Shown here piece by piece: positions 1 to 7,817 of a DNA stretch of 31,413 nt. Below the pieces are notes generated by a model. That model was given only the letters and a program-made list of their open reading frames with translations, did not search any database and was not told the DNA's origin. The position numbers and the translations under genes are program-made. This DNA is from an uncultured Oscillospiraceae bacterium (GTDB lineage: Bacteria > Bacillota > Clostridia > Oscillospirales > Oscillospiraceae): positions 1 through 31,413 of the forward strand of contig CAKTBC010000013.1 in assembly GCA_934533005.1 (NCBI GenBank), in the 5' to 3' direction. How positions within the stretch are numbered: the stretch's first letter is position 1; every line of letters starts with the position of its first letter.

Positions 1-869
1 AGCTCACGCTTGGTGGCGGTGTAGTCCTTGCTGACGATCTCGCCCTCGGCGCTCACGGTGATCTTGGGCTGGATGGCGTCGGTCAGAGCGGCGAGGATCT
101 TGCCGTCGGAGCTGACAGCGGCGGCACCGAACTCAGTGTACATCTTGACAACGGCGTTGCCGTCCTCAGAATCGGCAGCGGAAACGGATTCCTTGGAGTT
201 GGAGATGGCGGACACGCCCAGCGTGAAGGTGTCGGGGGCGGCGGTGAAGGTGGAGCCCTTCTCGTCGTTGCAGGCCTTCACAATGGCCTCCTGGAAGGCC
301 TCGAGGCTGATGGAGCAGGAAGCGAACAGCTCTTCGTCAACGGCGACGTTGTAGCCCTCTTCGTTGACGCGGGTCTCGATGTTCTTGATCTCGTCAGCAG
401 TCTTGCCGACGACCCACTTCTCAAGGTTCTCGACCTGCTCGAACCACTCGAGCGTGGCGTCGGAGTACTTGACCATGTTGTAGTCATACTTCAGATCGCG
501 CTTGGTGGTGTAGGTCGCGGCGGTATCGACCTGGCCGCCGGTGACGTCCATCTTGTTCTGCGCGCAGTCGATGCGGCAGAGGACGATCTTGCCTTCGCTG
601 TCGGTGACGACCGTGGCGACGGTGGCGTCGACCTGAGCGTGGTCGGTGTCGGAGCTGTCAAGGCTGACGCTCACGCCCATGCCAAGCTTGTACTCGGCAT
701 CGGTGGTCTCGGCGGCGGGAGCTTCGGTCGCTTCCGCGGGAGCTTCGGTGGCGGGCTCAGCGGTGGGCTCAGCGGTGGGCTCGGTGGCGGGGGCCGCGGG
801 CTGGCTGCCGCAGGCGGTCAGCGTGAGCAGCATGCACGCAAGAAGGAGAACGGAAATTGCTTTTTTCAT
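1..869 (-). CDS. Repeat-containing lipoprotein, unknown function (3' end outside window)
   Basis: The protein starts MKKAISVLLLACMLLTLTAC, a lipoprotein signal peptide with lipobox LTAC, so it is expected to be anchored outside the membrane. A spacer rich in Pro, Ala, Glu and Thr follows (residues about 22-57). About 230 residues of the mature part are visible before the window edge. Two segments resemble each other: one with DSEGKIVLCRIDCAQNK then TTKRDLKYDY, the other with SSDGKILAALTDAIQPK then TATKRE, suggesting a tandem duplicated domain. AGAGGTC lies 8 nt before the ATG. I do not recognise the family; the pattern recalls small secreted FMN-binding-like repeats, but I see no proof of that. 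The neighbour downstream is not visible. Confidence 0.85.
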   Translation of the reverse strand, partial: MKKAISVLLLACMLLTLTACGSQPAAPATEPTAEPTAEPATEAPAEATEAPAAETTDAEYKLGMGVSVSLDSSDTDHAQVDATVATVVTDSEGKIVLCRIDCAQNKMDVTGGQVDTAATYTTKRDLKYDYNMVKYSDATLEWFEQVENLEKWVVGKTADEIKNIETRVNEEGYNVAVDEELFASCSISLEAFQEAIVKACNDEKGSTFTAAPDTFTLGVSAISNSKESVSAADSEDGNAVVKMYTEFGAAAVSSDGKILAALTDAIQPKITVSAEGEIVSKDYTATKRE

Positions 870-917
870 TGTGTTCGACCTCTTATTCTAAAATTTTTTG
901 CCAACGATTTCAAACGG

Positions 918-969
918 AAAAGCGGATTATGTTGATTAAAGCAACACAACGTAACGCTATCCCGCTTTT
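918..969 (-). other. Nested stem-loops in leader of the lipoprotein gene
   Basis: Outer arms AAAAGCGGAT (918-927) and ATCCCGCTTTT (959-969) pair with one bulged base. Inside them TGTTG (930-934) pairs with CAACA (942-946). The structure starts almost at the predicted transcript start, so it would form the 5' end of the mRNA. A stabilising or regulatory role is inference. Confidence 0.45.
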
Positions 970-975
970 AGTGAC

Positions 976-1004
976 AATATAGCACAGCTAAGGGTCATAG
1001 TCAA
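976..1004 (-). promoter_or_regulatory. Sigma-A-type promoter of the lipoprotein gene
   Basis: On the minus strand TTGACT (999-1004) and TATATT (976-981) are separated by exactly 17 nt. The expected transcript start is near 969, giving a leader of about 100 nt before the ATG at 869. Confidence 0.75.
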
Positions 1005-1109
1005 TAAAAAAACGCACAAGATAGAGGAAACATTTTAACTTTTTGGATGGTAAACTGCACAGTTGCGGGACGTATGCTCTGAATTGTAACGATTTTGTGA
1101 ATTTTCCGC

Positions 1110-1139
1110 TTGCGCCGCGATTTTGAAATATGGTATAAT
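1110..1139 (+). promoter_or_regulatory. Extended -10 promoter of the CarD-like gene
   Basis: TATAAT (1134-1139) is preceded by TGG, forming an extended -10 element. The -35 is weak: TTGCGC at 1110-1115, 18 nt away. The transcript would have a leader of about 75 nt before the start at 1222. Confidence 0.6.
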
Positions 1140-1221
1140 CTCTTTAAGATATTAATAGAAGAAAGGCTTCCGGCCGGTTTTGTGCGCGGGATGTCTGGCG
1201 TGTGCATTTGGGAGGTGCAAA

Positions 1222-1743
1222 ATGTTTTCCATCGGTGAGAAGGTCATGTATGGCGGAACGGGCGTTTGCGTGGTGGAGGAGATCACATCGGTCAAATTCT
1301 CCGCCTCCCAGCCGGGAAAACCGTATTATCTTCTGCGGCCGATATATCAGACCGGCACCATCCAGACCCCGGCGGACAGCGGCAAGGTGCCGATCCGCCC
1401 GGTGATGAACCGCAGCGAGGCCGAGGCCGTCATCGACGCCATGCCGGGCGTCCCCGCGGAGATCTGCACGGAGAAGAATCTCAGCGCTCTGCGCACATAT
1501 TACCAGAAGCAGATCACCTCGTTTGACTGCATGGATCTCATCCGGCTGGCAAAATCCATCCGCGCGAAGAAGGTCGAAGCCGAAAAGCGGCAGAAGCGCA
1601 TCGGCAGCACGGATGAAAAATATCTCCGCCGCGCGGAAGAGCTCCTTTTCGGCGAGCTTGCCGTTGCGCTGGAAATACCGCGGGACGATGTCCCTGCGTT
1701 CATTGAAAACCGTCTCGGCTCGCTTGCCGCCGTGATGGAGTGA
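1222..1743 (+). CDS. CarD/CdnL-type transcriptional regulator
   Basis: A 173-residue protein starting MFSIGEKVMYGGTGVCVVEE, typical of the CarD/TRCF RNA-polymerase-interacting domain: a small beta barrel with VMYGGTGVC followed by PYYLLRP (about residues 38-44). The C-terminal half is helical and charged, as in family members that bind promoter DNA beside RNA polymerase. Known members stabilise open promoter complexes; that role is family knowledge, not shown here. GGAGGT lies 5 nt before the ATG, which excludes the upstream in-frame start at 1180. It is transcribed alone, away from the divergent lipoprotein, with a hairpin before the next gene. Confidence 0.88.
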   Translation: MFSIGEKVMYGGTGVCVVEEITSVKFSASQPGKPYYLLRPIYQTGTIQTPADSGKVPIRPVMNRSEAEAVIDAMPGVPAEICTEKNLSALRTYYQKQITSFDCMDLIRLAKSIRAKKVEAEKRQKRIGSTDEKYLRRAEELLFGELAVALEIPRDDVPAFIENRLGSLAAVME

Positions 1744-1781
1744 GTTTAATACATAGTAGGATTTGCATAGATTTACGGAAT

Positions 1782-1828
1782 ACCGGGCGTATTCGGAGAA
1801 CCTTTTCTTCGGAGACGTCCGGTTTTTC
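1782..1828 (+). terminator. Probable terminator after the CarD-like gene
   Basis: ACCGGGCGT (1782-1790) pairs with ACGTCCGGT (1815-1823) with one wobble pair, followed by a T-rich tract. The 24-nt loop makes it weaker than a classical terminator. It directly abuts the next promoter. Confidence 0.5.
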
Positions 1829-1857
1829 TTGACGGAATCGCCCGAGGAATCTATAAT
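1829..1857 (+). promoter_or_regulatory. Promoter of the transketolase operon
   Basis: TTGACG (1829-1834) and TATAAT (1852-1857) are separated by 17 nt, close to the sigma-A consensus. Confidence 0.8.
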
Positions 1858-1911
1858 CAAACTGTTAAAATACTTTTGGCGGGAGATCCCGCCGGGGGAG
1901 GTACTTGCATC

Positions 1912-2757
1912 TTGACGCAGGACGAAAAGAAACAGTTGAAGATCGCCGCCTGCAAAGTGCGCCTCGGCATCATCGAGGGCGTTTACGCGGCAAAATCCGG
2001 GCATCCGGGCGGAAGCCTTTCCGCCGCCGACGTGCTTACCTATCTCTATTTCCGGCACATGAACGTTAATCCGCAGGACCCGCATTGGGAAAACCGCGAC
2101 CGCTTTGTCCTCTCCAAGGGCCACGCGGCTCCGGCGCTCTATTCGGTGCTTGCCAACCGCGGCTTCTTCCCCGTGGACGAGCTCAAAACGCTCCGCCACA
2201 TCGGCAGCCGTCTGCAGGGACACCCCAATATGAATCTCACGCCCGGCGTGGACATGTCTACCGGCTCTCTCGGCCAGGGCGTCTCCACGGCGGCGGGCAT
2301 GGCGCTCGGCGCGAAGCGTCTCGGAAACGGCGTGCGCGTGTATGCACTCCTCGGTGACGGTGAGATCGAGGAAGGCCAGGTCTGGGAGGCGATGATGTTC
2401 TCCTCGCACTATAAGCTGGATAATCTCCTGGTGTTCGTCGATAACAACAATCTCCAGATCGATGGCGCAGTGAGCGACGTTATGAGTCCCTATCCGATCG
2501 ACGAGAAGTTTGCCGCGTTCGGTCTCTTTGTCCAGACCGTGGATGGCCACGATTTTGACGCGATCGAAGCGGCTGTGCAGCGCGCTGAGCAGGAAAAGGG
2601 CCGTCCCTCCGCGATCGTTCTCAAAACGGTCAAGGGCAAGGGCGTATCCTTTATGGAAAATCAGGTGGGCTGGCACGGCAAAGCCCCCAACGAGGAACAG
2701 TACCACGCCGCGATGGAAGAGCTTACCGCGGCGCTGCGCGAAGAGGAGGCAGAATGA
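1912..2757 (+). CDS. Transketolase, N-terminal (ThDP-binding) subunit
   Basis: This is the first half of a split transketolase, about 281 residues. It exchanges two-carbon units between sugar phosphates in the non-oxidative pentose phosphate pathway, working with the next gene product. Visible marks are SGHPGGSLSAADVLTYLY near the N-terminus, RDRFVLSKGHAAPALYS, and the thiamine diphosphate/metal motif GDGEIEEGQVWEAMMF followed by DNNNLQIDG. TTG at 1912 is chosen as start because GGGGGAGGT lies 9 nt upstream. The in-frame TTG at 1876 has no comparable site and would add a Gly-rich tail. The stop overlaps the next start by 4 nt. Two-gene transketolases of this kind are common in Clostridia. Confidence 0.95.
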   Translation: MTQDEKKQLKIAACKVRLGIIEGVYAAKSGHPGGSLSAADVLTYLYFRHMNVNPQDPHWENRDRFVLSKGHAAPALYSVLANRGFFPVDELKTLRHIGSRLQGHPNMNLTPGVDMSTGSLGQGVSTAAGMALGAKRLGNGVRVYALLGDGEIEEGQVWEAMMFSSHYKLDNLLVFVDNNNLQIDGAVSDVMSPYPIDEKFAAFGLFVQTVDGHDFDAIEAAVQRAEQEKGRPSAIVLKTVKGKGVSFMENQVGWHGKAPNEEQYHAAMEELTAALREEEAE

Positions 2758-3701
2758 TGGCGGACGTTGTAAAAATCGCGACGCGCGACAGCTACGGCAA
2801 CGCGGTAACGGCGCTGGCCGCCGAGCATGACGATATCCTTGTTCTGGACGCCGATCTCGCCGGCGCCACAAAAACGGCGATCTTCAAAAAAGCCTATCCC
2901 GACCGCCACATCAACTGCGGCATCGCCGAGGCCGATCTCATCGGCGTGAGCGCCGGCCTTTCCACGATGGGCTTTGTCCCGTTCTGCTCATCGTTTGCGA
3001 TGTTCGCGGCGGGGCGCGCCTATGAGCAGGTGCGCAACACCGTCGGCTACCCGCACCTGAACGTTAAGATCTGCGCCACCCACGGCGGCATCTCCGTCGG
3101 CGAGGACGGCGCTTCCCACCAGTGCTGCGAGGATTTCGCGCTCATGCGCACGATCCCCGGCATGATCGTTCTCTCCCCGGCAGATGACGTGGAAGCCCGC
3201 GCCGCCGTCAAGGCGGCCTATGAGCACAAAGGCCCGGTGTACATCCGCTTTGGCCGCGCTGCGGTTCCCGTGATCCACGAGGCGGAGAACTACTCCTTTG
3301 AGATCGGCAAAGCGGAAGTGCTCCGTCCCGGTACGGACGTCGCCATCGCCGCGACCGGTCTTATGGTCGCCGAAGCGCTCAAGGCAGCGGAAACTCTTGC
3401 CGCGGAGGGCATCTCGGCCCGCGTGATCAACGTCTGCTCCATCAAGCCTCTCGACGAGGATACCATCCTTGCTGCTGCGCGCGAGTGCGGAAAGATCGTT
3501 ACGTGCGAGGAGCACAGCGTCATCGGCGGTCTCGGCGAGGCCGTGTGCTCGCTCGTGAGTGAGAAGTACCCCGTGCCGGTGCGCCGCGTCGGCGTGAACG
3601 ACGAGTTCGGCCACTCCGGCCCGGCGGCGGCGCTGCTCGAGGAAATGGGCTTGTGCGCATCGCACATCGCCGGCGTCGTCCGCGAGACCGTCAAGGGCTA
3701 A
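2754..3701 (+). CDS. Transketolase, C-terminal (pyrimidine-binding) subunit
   Basis: The 315-residue second half of the split transketolase carries the pyrimidine-binding and C-terminal domains. It shows the expected order: INCGIAEADLIGVSAGLSTMG with the Glu that activates ThDP, FAMFAAGRAYEQVRN, THGGISVGEDGASHQ, then a C-terminal domain with GHSGPAAALLEEMGL. It starts within the ATGA overlap with the first half. GAGGAGG at 2742-2748 serves as ribosome site, so the two subunits are translationally coupled and probably made in equal amounts. A second ATG directly follows the first, so the start is uncertain by one codon. Confidence 0.95.
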   Translation: MMADVVKIATRDSYGNAVTALAAEHDDILVLDADLAGATKTAIFKKAYPDRHINCGIAEADLIGVSAGLSTMGFVPFCSSFAMFAAGRAYEQVRNTVGYPHLNVKICATHGGISVGEDGASHQCCEDFALMRTIPGMIVLSPADDVEARAAVKAAYEHKGPVYIRFGRAAVPVIHEAENYSFEIGKAEVLRPGTDVAIAATGLMVAEALKAAETLAAEGISARVINVCSIKPLDEDTILAAARECGKIVTCEEHSVIGGLGEAVCSLVSEKYPVPVRRVGVNDEFGHSGPAAALLEEMGLCASHIAGVVRETVKG

Positions 3702-3732
3702 TAGACTTGATTTATTAAAAGGGGGATACACC

Positions 3733-4059
3733 ATGCGCTGCAAAACGATCATCAAATTCCGCAACAGCGACGATCCAGACGCGCTCGGCTTTGGCCGCGG
3801 CATTGTCCAGCTTCTGGAAGGCGTGGAGGAGTTCGGCTCCATCAACCGTGCCACCGCTTCCATGGGCATGGCTTATTCCAAGGCGTGGAAGATCATCAAT
3901 TCCATCGAAAAGGAATTTGGCGTTCGCCTTATTGAGCGCGAGGGAGCGCACGGCTCGCACCTGACGGAGGAAGCGCGCGCGCTGATCGCACGGTATCACG
4001 AGGCGCTCGGCGCCGCCGACGCCGCGGCACAGGCGGTTTTCCGCAAGTATTATCCCTGA
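3733..4059 (+). CDS. ModE-like winged-helix regulator (DNA-binding domain only)
   Basis: A 108-residue protein resembling the N-terminal LysR-type winged helix of ModE: FGRGIVQLLEGVEEFGSINRATASMGMAYSKAW (as two parts, residues about 20-52), then KEFGVRLIERE and LTEEARAL. It lacks the C-terminal molybdate-binding domains of full ModE, as do many clostridial members, so any ligand sensing is unknown. A G-rich ribosome site (AAAAGGGGG) lies just upstream. Only 31 nt separate it from the transketolase stop, so it is probably on that transcript. A hairpin and new promoter follow before the FecCD-type transporter; it could regulate that transporter, but no ModE box is evident. Confidence 0.8.
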   Translation: MRCKTIIKFRNSDDPDALGFGRGIVQLLEGVEEFGSINRATASMGMAYSKAWKIINSIEKEFGVRLIEREGAHGSHLTEEARALIARYHEALGAADAAAQAVFRKYYP

Positions 4060-4082
4060 TTCATTTCTGCGTTTCTGCACTT

Positions 4083-4116
4083 GCCCCGGCGCATATGCGC
4101 CGGGGCGCTTTCTTTT
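4083..4116 (+). terminator. Terminator after the ModE-like gene
   Basis: A perfect 24-bp palindrome with arms GCCCCGGCGCAT and ATGCGCCGGGGC (4083-4106) is followed by GCTTTCTTTT. It separates the transketolase operon from the transporter genes. Confidence 0.8.
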
Positions 4117-4126
4117 GCCAAATTCA

Positions 4127-4156
4127 TTGACAGAAAACCGCTTTGCGTGATATTAT
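4127..4156 (+). promoter_or_regulatory. Promoter of the FecCD-type transporter genes
   Basis: TTGACA (4127-4132) and TATTAT (4151-4156) are spaced by 18 nt. The transcript would start near 4163, about 30 nt before the coding region. Confidence 0.7.
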
Positions 4157-4191
4157 TTTCACTGTAGAATAAAAGCGGTGGGGAGGTCGTC

Positions 4192-5247
4192 GTTACGGCG
4201 GATAAAACATCGATCTATGCCCGGCGGTTCCGGGTGCTTGCGGCGGCGTTTGTGCTGCTGTTTTTTGCTTCGTTCCTGCTGGGGCGGTTTGCCGTTGCGC
4301 CGGGAACGCTTTTCCGCATTCTGTGGGATGCCATTCGGGAGGGCTTTTGTAAGCTTTTCGGCATGCAGCCGCCGGTACCGGCCTATACGGGACAGGAGCG
4401 CGCGGTCGTGCTGAACATCCGCCTGCCGCGCGTGGCACTCTCGGCGCTTGTCGGCGCGGGACTCTCCGTCGCGGGTACGGCATATCAGGGTATGTTCCGG
4501 AACCCCATGGTGTCGCCGGACATCCTCGGCGCGTCCAACGGCGCGGGCTTCGGCGCGGCGCTCGGCATCCTTTTGTCGTTCAACTATTTCGGCGTAACGG
4601 TGAGCGCGTTCGTGTTCGGCGTTGGCGCCGTGGCGCTCGCGTGGTGCGTCAGCCGGGCAAGCCGGATGAACGGTACGCTCGCCATGGTGCTCGCCGGCAT
4701 CGTCGTCGGCTCACTCTTTTCCGCTGGCACATCGTTCGTAAAGCTCGTCGCGGACACCGAGCAGCAGCTCCCTGCCATTACCTACTGGCTGATGGGCTCG
4801 CTGTCCTCGGCGAAAACGCGCGATCTTCAGTTTGCGCTTATCCCTGCGCTCATCGGCATGGCGCCGCTCTTCCTTCTGCGCTGGCGCATCAATCTGCTGA
4901 CGCTCGGCGAGGAGGAAGCGCGCAGTCTCGGCGTGCATACGACGCGCCTTCGTCTGGTGATCGTTATCTGTGCCACGCTCACCACGTCCGCCTGCGTTTC
5001 CGTGAGCGGCATGATCGGCTGGGTCGGCCTTGTCATCCCGCACTTCGCGCGGATGCTCTTCGGGCACGACTATAAGCGTCTCATCCCGGCATCCATGCTG
5101 CTCGGCGGATCGTTTCTCATGATCGTGGACAACATCGCCCGCCTTGCCACGGCGGGGGAGATCCCGCTCGGCATTTTGACGTCTGTGGTCGGCGCGCCGG
5201 TGTTTGTCTGGCTCATTCTGCGGGGAGGTGCCGACCGTGAGCATTGA
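4192..5247 (+). CDS. FecCD-family ABC permease with no canonical start codon
   Basis: The protein is a multi-span permease of the FecCD/BtuC family, which imports iron chelates, cobalamin, haem or, in MolB, molybdate. Family marks include LPRVALSALVGAGLSVAGTA, then MFRNPMVSPDILGASNGAGFG, the LGGSFLMIVDNIARL region and GEIPLGILTSVVGAPVF near the end. The start is a puzzle. The reading frame is open from a TAG at 4165, and GGGGAGG at 4180-4186 is an ideal ribosome site. The codons at the right distance are GTT (4192) and ACG (4195), giving the plausible start (V)TADKTSIYARRF. The first canonical in-frame codon is GTG at 4234, which has no ribosome site and removes the basic N-terminus. The ATPase gene overlaps its end. 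No binding-protein gene is adjacent. Confidence 0.85.
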   Translation, partial: VTADKTSIYARRFRVLAAAFVLLFFASFLLGRFAVAPGTLFRILWDAIREGFCKLFGMQPPVPAYTGQERAVVLNIRLPRVALSALVGAGLSVAGTAYQGMFRNPMVSPDILGASNGAGFGAALGILLSFNYFGVTVSAFVFGVGAVALAWCVSRASRMNGTLAMVLAGIVVGSLFSAGTSFVKLVADTEQQLPAITYWLMGSLSSAKTRDLQFALIPALIGMAPLFLLRWRINLLTLGEEEARSLGVHTTRLRLVIVICATLTTSACVSVSGMIGWVGLVIPHFARMLFGHDYKRLIPASMLLGGSFLMIVDNIARLATAGEIPLGILTSVVGAPVFVWLILRGGADREH

Positions 5248-6025
5248 AATTAACCGCCTCGGCTTTTCCTACGGCAGCACGCCCGTACTGCACGATATAA
5301 CCTTCACCGCCGCCGACGGTGACATTGCCGCCGTGCTCGGGCCGAACGGCGTCGGCAAGAGCACGCTTTTCCGCTGCGTACTCGGCTTCCTTGCACCGAC
5401 GGAGGGCGGCCTCCTCGTAAATGGCAAAGACATGCGCACGCTTGACCGCCGCGCCGCGGCGCGCGAGATCGCCTATATCCCGCAGTCGTGCGTCCCGTCC
5501 TTCAACTATACGCTGCTCGAAGTGGTCATGATGGGCCTCACCAACCGGATCGGCGTGTTTGATGCGCCAAAGCTGGAGCACAAGGCCGCGGCGCTTGAAG
5601 CAATGGAGAGCCTTGGTATCGCGCATCTGGCGCACCGGGAATCAGGCCGCGTGAGCGGCGGCGAGCGGCAGCTTGCACTGCTGGCGCGAGCCATGGTGCA
5701 GAACGCCCGCGTCCTCGTCATGGACGAGCCGACGGCCAACCTCGACTGCGGCAACAGCGCTCTTGTGATGGAGCGCGTGAGCGCCCTTGCGGAGGAGGGG
5801 TTCACGGTGCTCTTCTCCACGCACGACCCCAATCAGGCGTTCCGTTACGCCACACAGGTGCTCGCTCTCCAGGGCGGCGGCGTCCTTGCCGCGGGAGAGC
5901 CGGAGAAAGCCCTCACGAGCGACACGCTCACGAAGCTCTATGGCGTCGGCATGGCCGTCTGCCCTGTGTCGGCCGCCGGGAAAAGCTTCTCCGTCGCCGT
6001 CGTGACCGGCGGAAAAACGCAATAA
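5237..6025 (+). CDS. ABC transporter ATPase, FecE/BtuD type
   Basis: A 262-residue ATPase that would drive the FecCD-type permease. Walker A is GPNGVGKST, the signature is VSGGERQLAL, Walker B is VLVMDEPTANLD and the switch histidine lies in LFSTHDPNQA. GTG at 5237 is chosen because GGGGAGG at 5222-5228 lies 8 nt upstream. The gene overlaps the permease by 11 nt, so the two are translationally coupled. The substrate cannot be read from the sequence: iron-siderophore, cobalamin, or molybdate/tungstate (as in Haemophilus MolBC) are all possible. The nearby ModE-like gene mildly favours the last, by inference only. Confidence 0.92.
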   Translation: MSIEINRLGFSYGSTPVLHDITFTAADGDIAAVLGPNGVGKSTLFRCVLGFLAPTEGGLLVNGKDMRTLDRRAAAREIAYIPQSCVPSFNYTLLEVVMMGLTNRIGVFDAPKLEHKAAALEAMESLGIAHLAHRESGRVSGGERQLALLARAMVQNARVLVMDEPTANLDCGNSALVMERVSALAEEGFTVLFSTHDPNQAFRYATQVLALQGGGVLAAGEPEKALTSDTLTKLYGVGMAVCPVSAAGKSFSVAVVTGGKTQ

Positions 6026-6040
6026 AGATACAAAAGGTTG

Positions 6041-6082
6041 AAAATATCCGGAAAGTAGGCTAAAATACTTTCCGGATATTTT
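6041..6082 (+). terminator. Strong hairpin terminator after the ABC genes
   Basis: The arms AAAATATCCGGAAAGTA (6041-6057) and TACTTTCCGGATATTTT (6066-6082) are perfectly complementary over 17 bp with an 8-nt loop. The A/T ends make it usable from either strand. Confidence 0.8.
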
Positions 6083-6102
6083 ATAGATTAAGGAGCTTTT
6101 CT

Positions 6103-7815
6103 ATGGAAGCCTTGAAATTTCGCGAAATGCCCTACGAGCGCCCCGACGGCGAGGCGCTGAAAGCCTCTCTCCGCGCGCTTACCGAAAAGCTGCGCGCCGC
6201 GGAAAGCTATGAAGCGGCCAAAGCCGTGTTCCTGGAAGAAGAAACGCTCAACAAGCACATCCAGACGCTCGCAACGCTCGCCCAGGTGCGCCACACGATC
6301 GACACGCGCGACAAGTTTTATGACGAGGAGAACGGCTTCTGGAACCAGCTCGCCCCGGAGTTGGAGGAGTATTCGCAGGAGTGGACGAAGACGATGCTCT
6401 CTTCGCCCTACCGTGCGGATTTTGAAAAGGAATACGGTACGCTGATGTTCCTCAACGCCGAGATCGCGCTCAAAACGTTCTCGCCGGAGATCATCCCGGA
6501 GCTGCAGAAGGAAAACGATCTCACGACCGAATACGATAAGCTCATTGCCTCGGCGCAGATCCCGTTCGAGGGCGGCGTGTATACGCTCTCGCAGCTCTCG
6601 CCGTTCAAGACCGGCGCGGATGACGCGCAGCGCCTCGCTGCGTGGAAGGCCGAGGGCACGTGGTACAAGGAGCACCAGAGCGAGCTTGACCGCATTTATG
6701 ACGAGCTCGTCCACCTGCGCGACGCGATGGGCAAAAAGCTTGGTTACGAGGGCTATACGACGCTCGGCTACTACCGCATGGGACGCAACTGCTACGGCAA
6801 AGCGGACGTGGAGAAATTCCGTGCCGCTGTGCGCAAGTATCTTGTGCCGGTTGCGGAGAGCATTTATCAGGAGCAGGCCAAGCGCCTTGGCAAAACGTAT
6901 CCGCTGAGCTTTGCGGATGCGGCGCTCTCCTTCCGCAGCGGCAACCCGCGCCCCTGCGGCGATGCGGAGCACATTCTCGCCCACGGCCAGAAGTTCTATG
7001 ATGAGCTCTCTCCCGAGACGAGCGCGTTCTTCCGCATGATGCGAGAGCGCGAGCTGCTCGACGTGCTCTCCACCGAGGGTAAGGCCGCCGGCGGCTACTG
7101 CACGTCCATTCCCGATTACGACGTTCCGTTCATCTTTGCCAACTTCAACGGCACGCAGCACGACGTGGAGGTCGTGACGCACGAGGCAGGCCACGCCTTT
7201 GAAGCATATCTTAACGCCTGGCGCGTCCCGATGGAATATACCTGGCCGAGCATGGAAGCGTGCGAGGTTCACTCGATGAGCATGGAGTTTATGGCGTGGC
7301 CGTGGGCGGAGGGCTTCTTTGGCGAGGATACCCGCAAGTACCTCTACAGCCACCTTGCCGGTGCGCTCACGTTCATCCCCTACGGCACGATGGTTGACCA
7401 CTTCCAGCATGTTGTGTACGAGAAACCGGACATGACCCCGGCGGAGCGCCACGGTGTGTGGAAGGAGCTTCTCGGCGTATACATGCCGTGGATGAAGCTC
7501 GACGGCGACATCCCCGTCTACAGCGAAGGCGAGGGCTGGCAGCGTCAGCTCCACATCTACCAGAGCCCATTCTATTATATCGACTACTGCCTCGCGCAGA
7601 CCGTCGCGCTGGAGATCTGGGCGCTGCTGCAGAAGGACCGCGGGGAGGCTTGGGAGCGCTACATGGCGTACACCCGTCAGGGCGGCAGCGAGGTGTTCAC
7701 AACGCTTCTCAAAAACGCCGGGCTCGAAAGCCCGTTTGACGAGGAATGCCTGCGCACCGTGTGCGAAACGGCGAAGAGCTGGCTGGATAACTACGATCTC
7801 ACCGGCATCGAATAA
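6103..7815 (+). CDS. M3-family oligoendopeptidase (PepF-like)
   Basis: A 570-residue cytoplasmic zinc metallopeptidase expected to cut short peptides. The zinc motif is THEAGHAFEAY (HExxH), and the third ligand Glu lies in MEACEVHSMSMEFM about 25 residues later, as in the M3/PepF family. The length fits the clostridial M3 group (about 560-600). The ATG has AAGGAG at 6090-6095. No signal peptide is present. It lies between two hairpin elements and so is probably transcribed alone. The next gene is an oligopeptide-type binding lipoprotein, so a link to peptide use is possible but not shown. Confidence 0.95.
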   Translation: MEALKFREMPYERPDGEALKASLRALTEKLRAAESYEAAKAVFLEEETLNKHIQTLATLAQVRHTIDTRDKFYDEENGFWNQLAPELEEYSQEWTKTMLSSPYRADFEKEYGTLMFLNAEIALKTFSPEIIPELQKENDLTTEYDKLIASAQIPFEGGVYTLSQLSPFKTGADDAQRLAAWKAEGTWYKEHQSELDRIYDELVHLRDAMGKKLGYEGYTTLGYYRMGRNCYGKADVEKFRAAVRKYLVPVAESIYQEQAKRLGKTYPLSFADAALSFRSGNPRPCGDAEHILAHGQKFYDELSPETSAFFRMMRERELLDVLSTEGKAAGGYCTSIPDYDVPFIFANFNGTQHDVEVVTHEAGHAFEAYLNAWRVPMEYTWPSMEACEVHSMSMEFMAWPWAEGFFGEDTRKYLYSHLAGALTFIPYGTMVDHFQHVVYEKPDMTPAERHGVWKELLGVYMPWMKLDGDIPVYSEGEGWQRQLHIYQSPFYYIDYCLAQTVALEIWALLQKDRGEAWERYMAYTRQGGSEVFTTLLKNAGLESPFDEECLRTVCETAKSWLDNYDLTGIE

Positions 7816-7817
7816 TT

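Noticed and set aside
1144..2871. A 575-codon minus-strand open frame
   Set aside because: It runs through the CarD-like gene, a promoter and the transketolase gene on the other strand, all of which have recognisable products.
4083..4160. ModE-type operator before the FecCD-type permease
   Set aside because: The palindrome at 4083-4106 is a GC-rich terminator, and nothing resembling the known ModE box overlaps the promoter.
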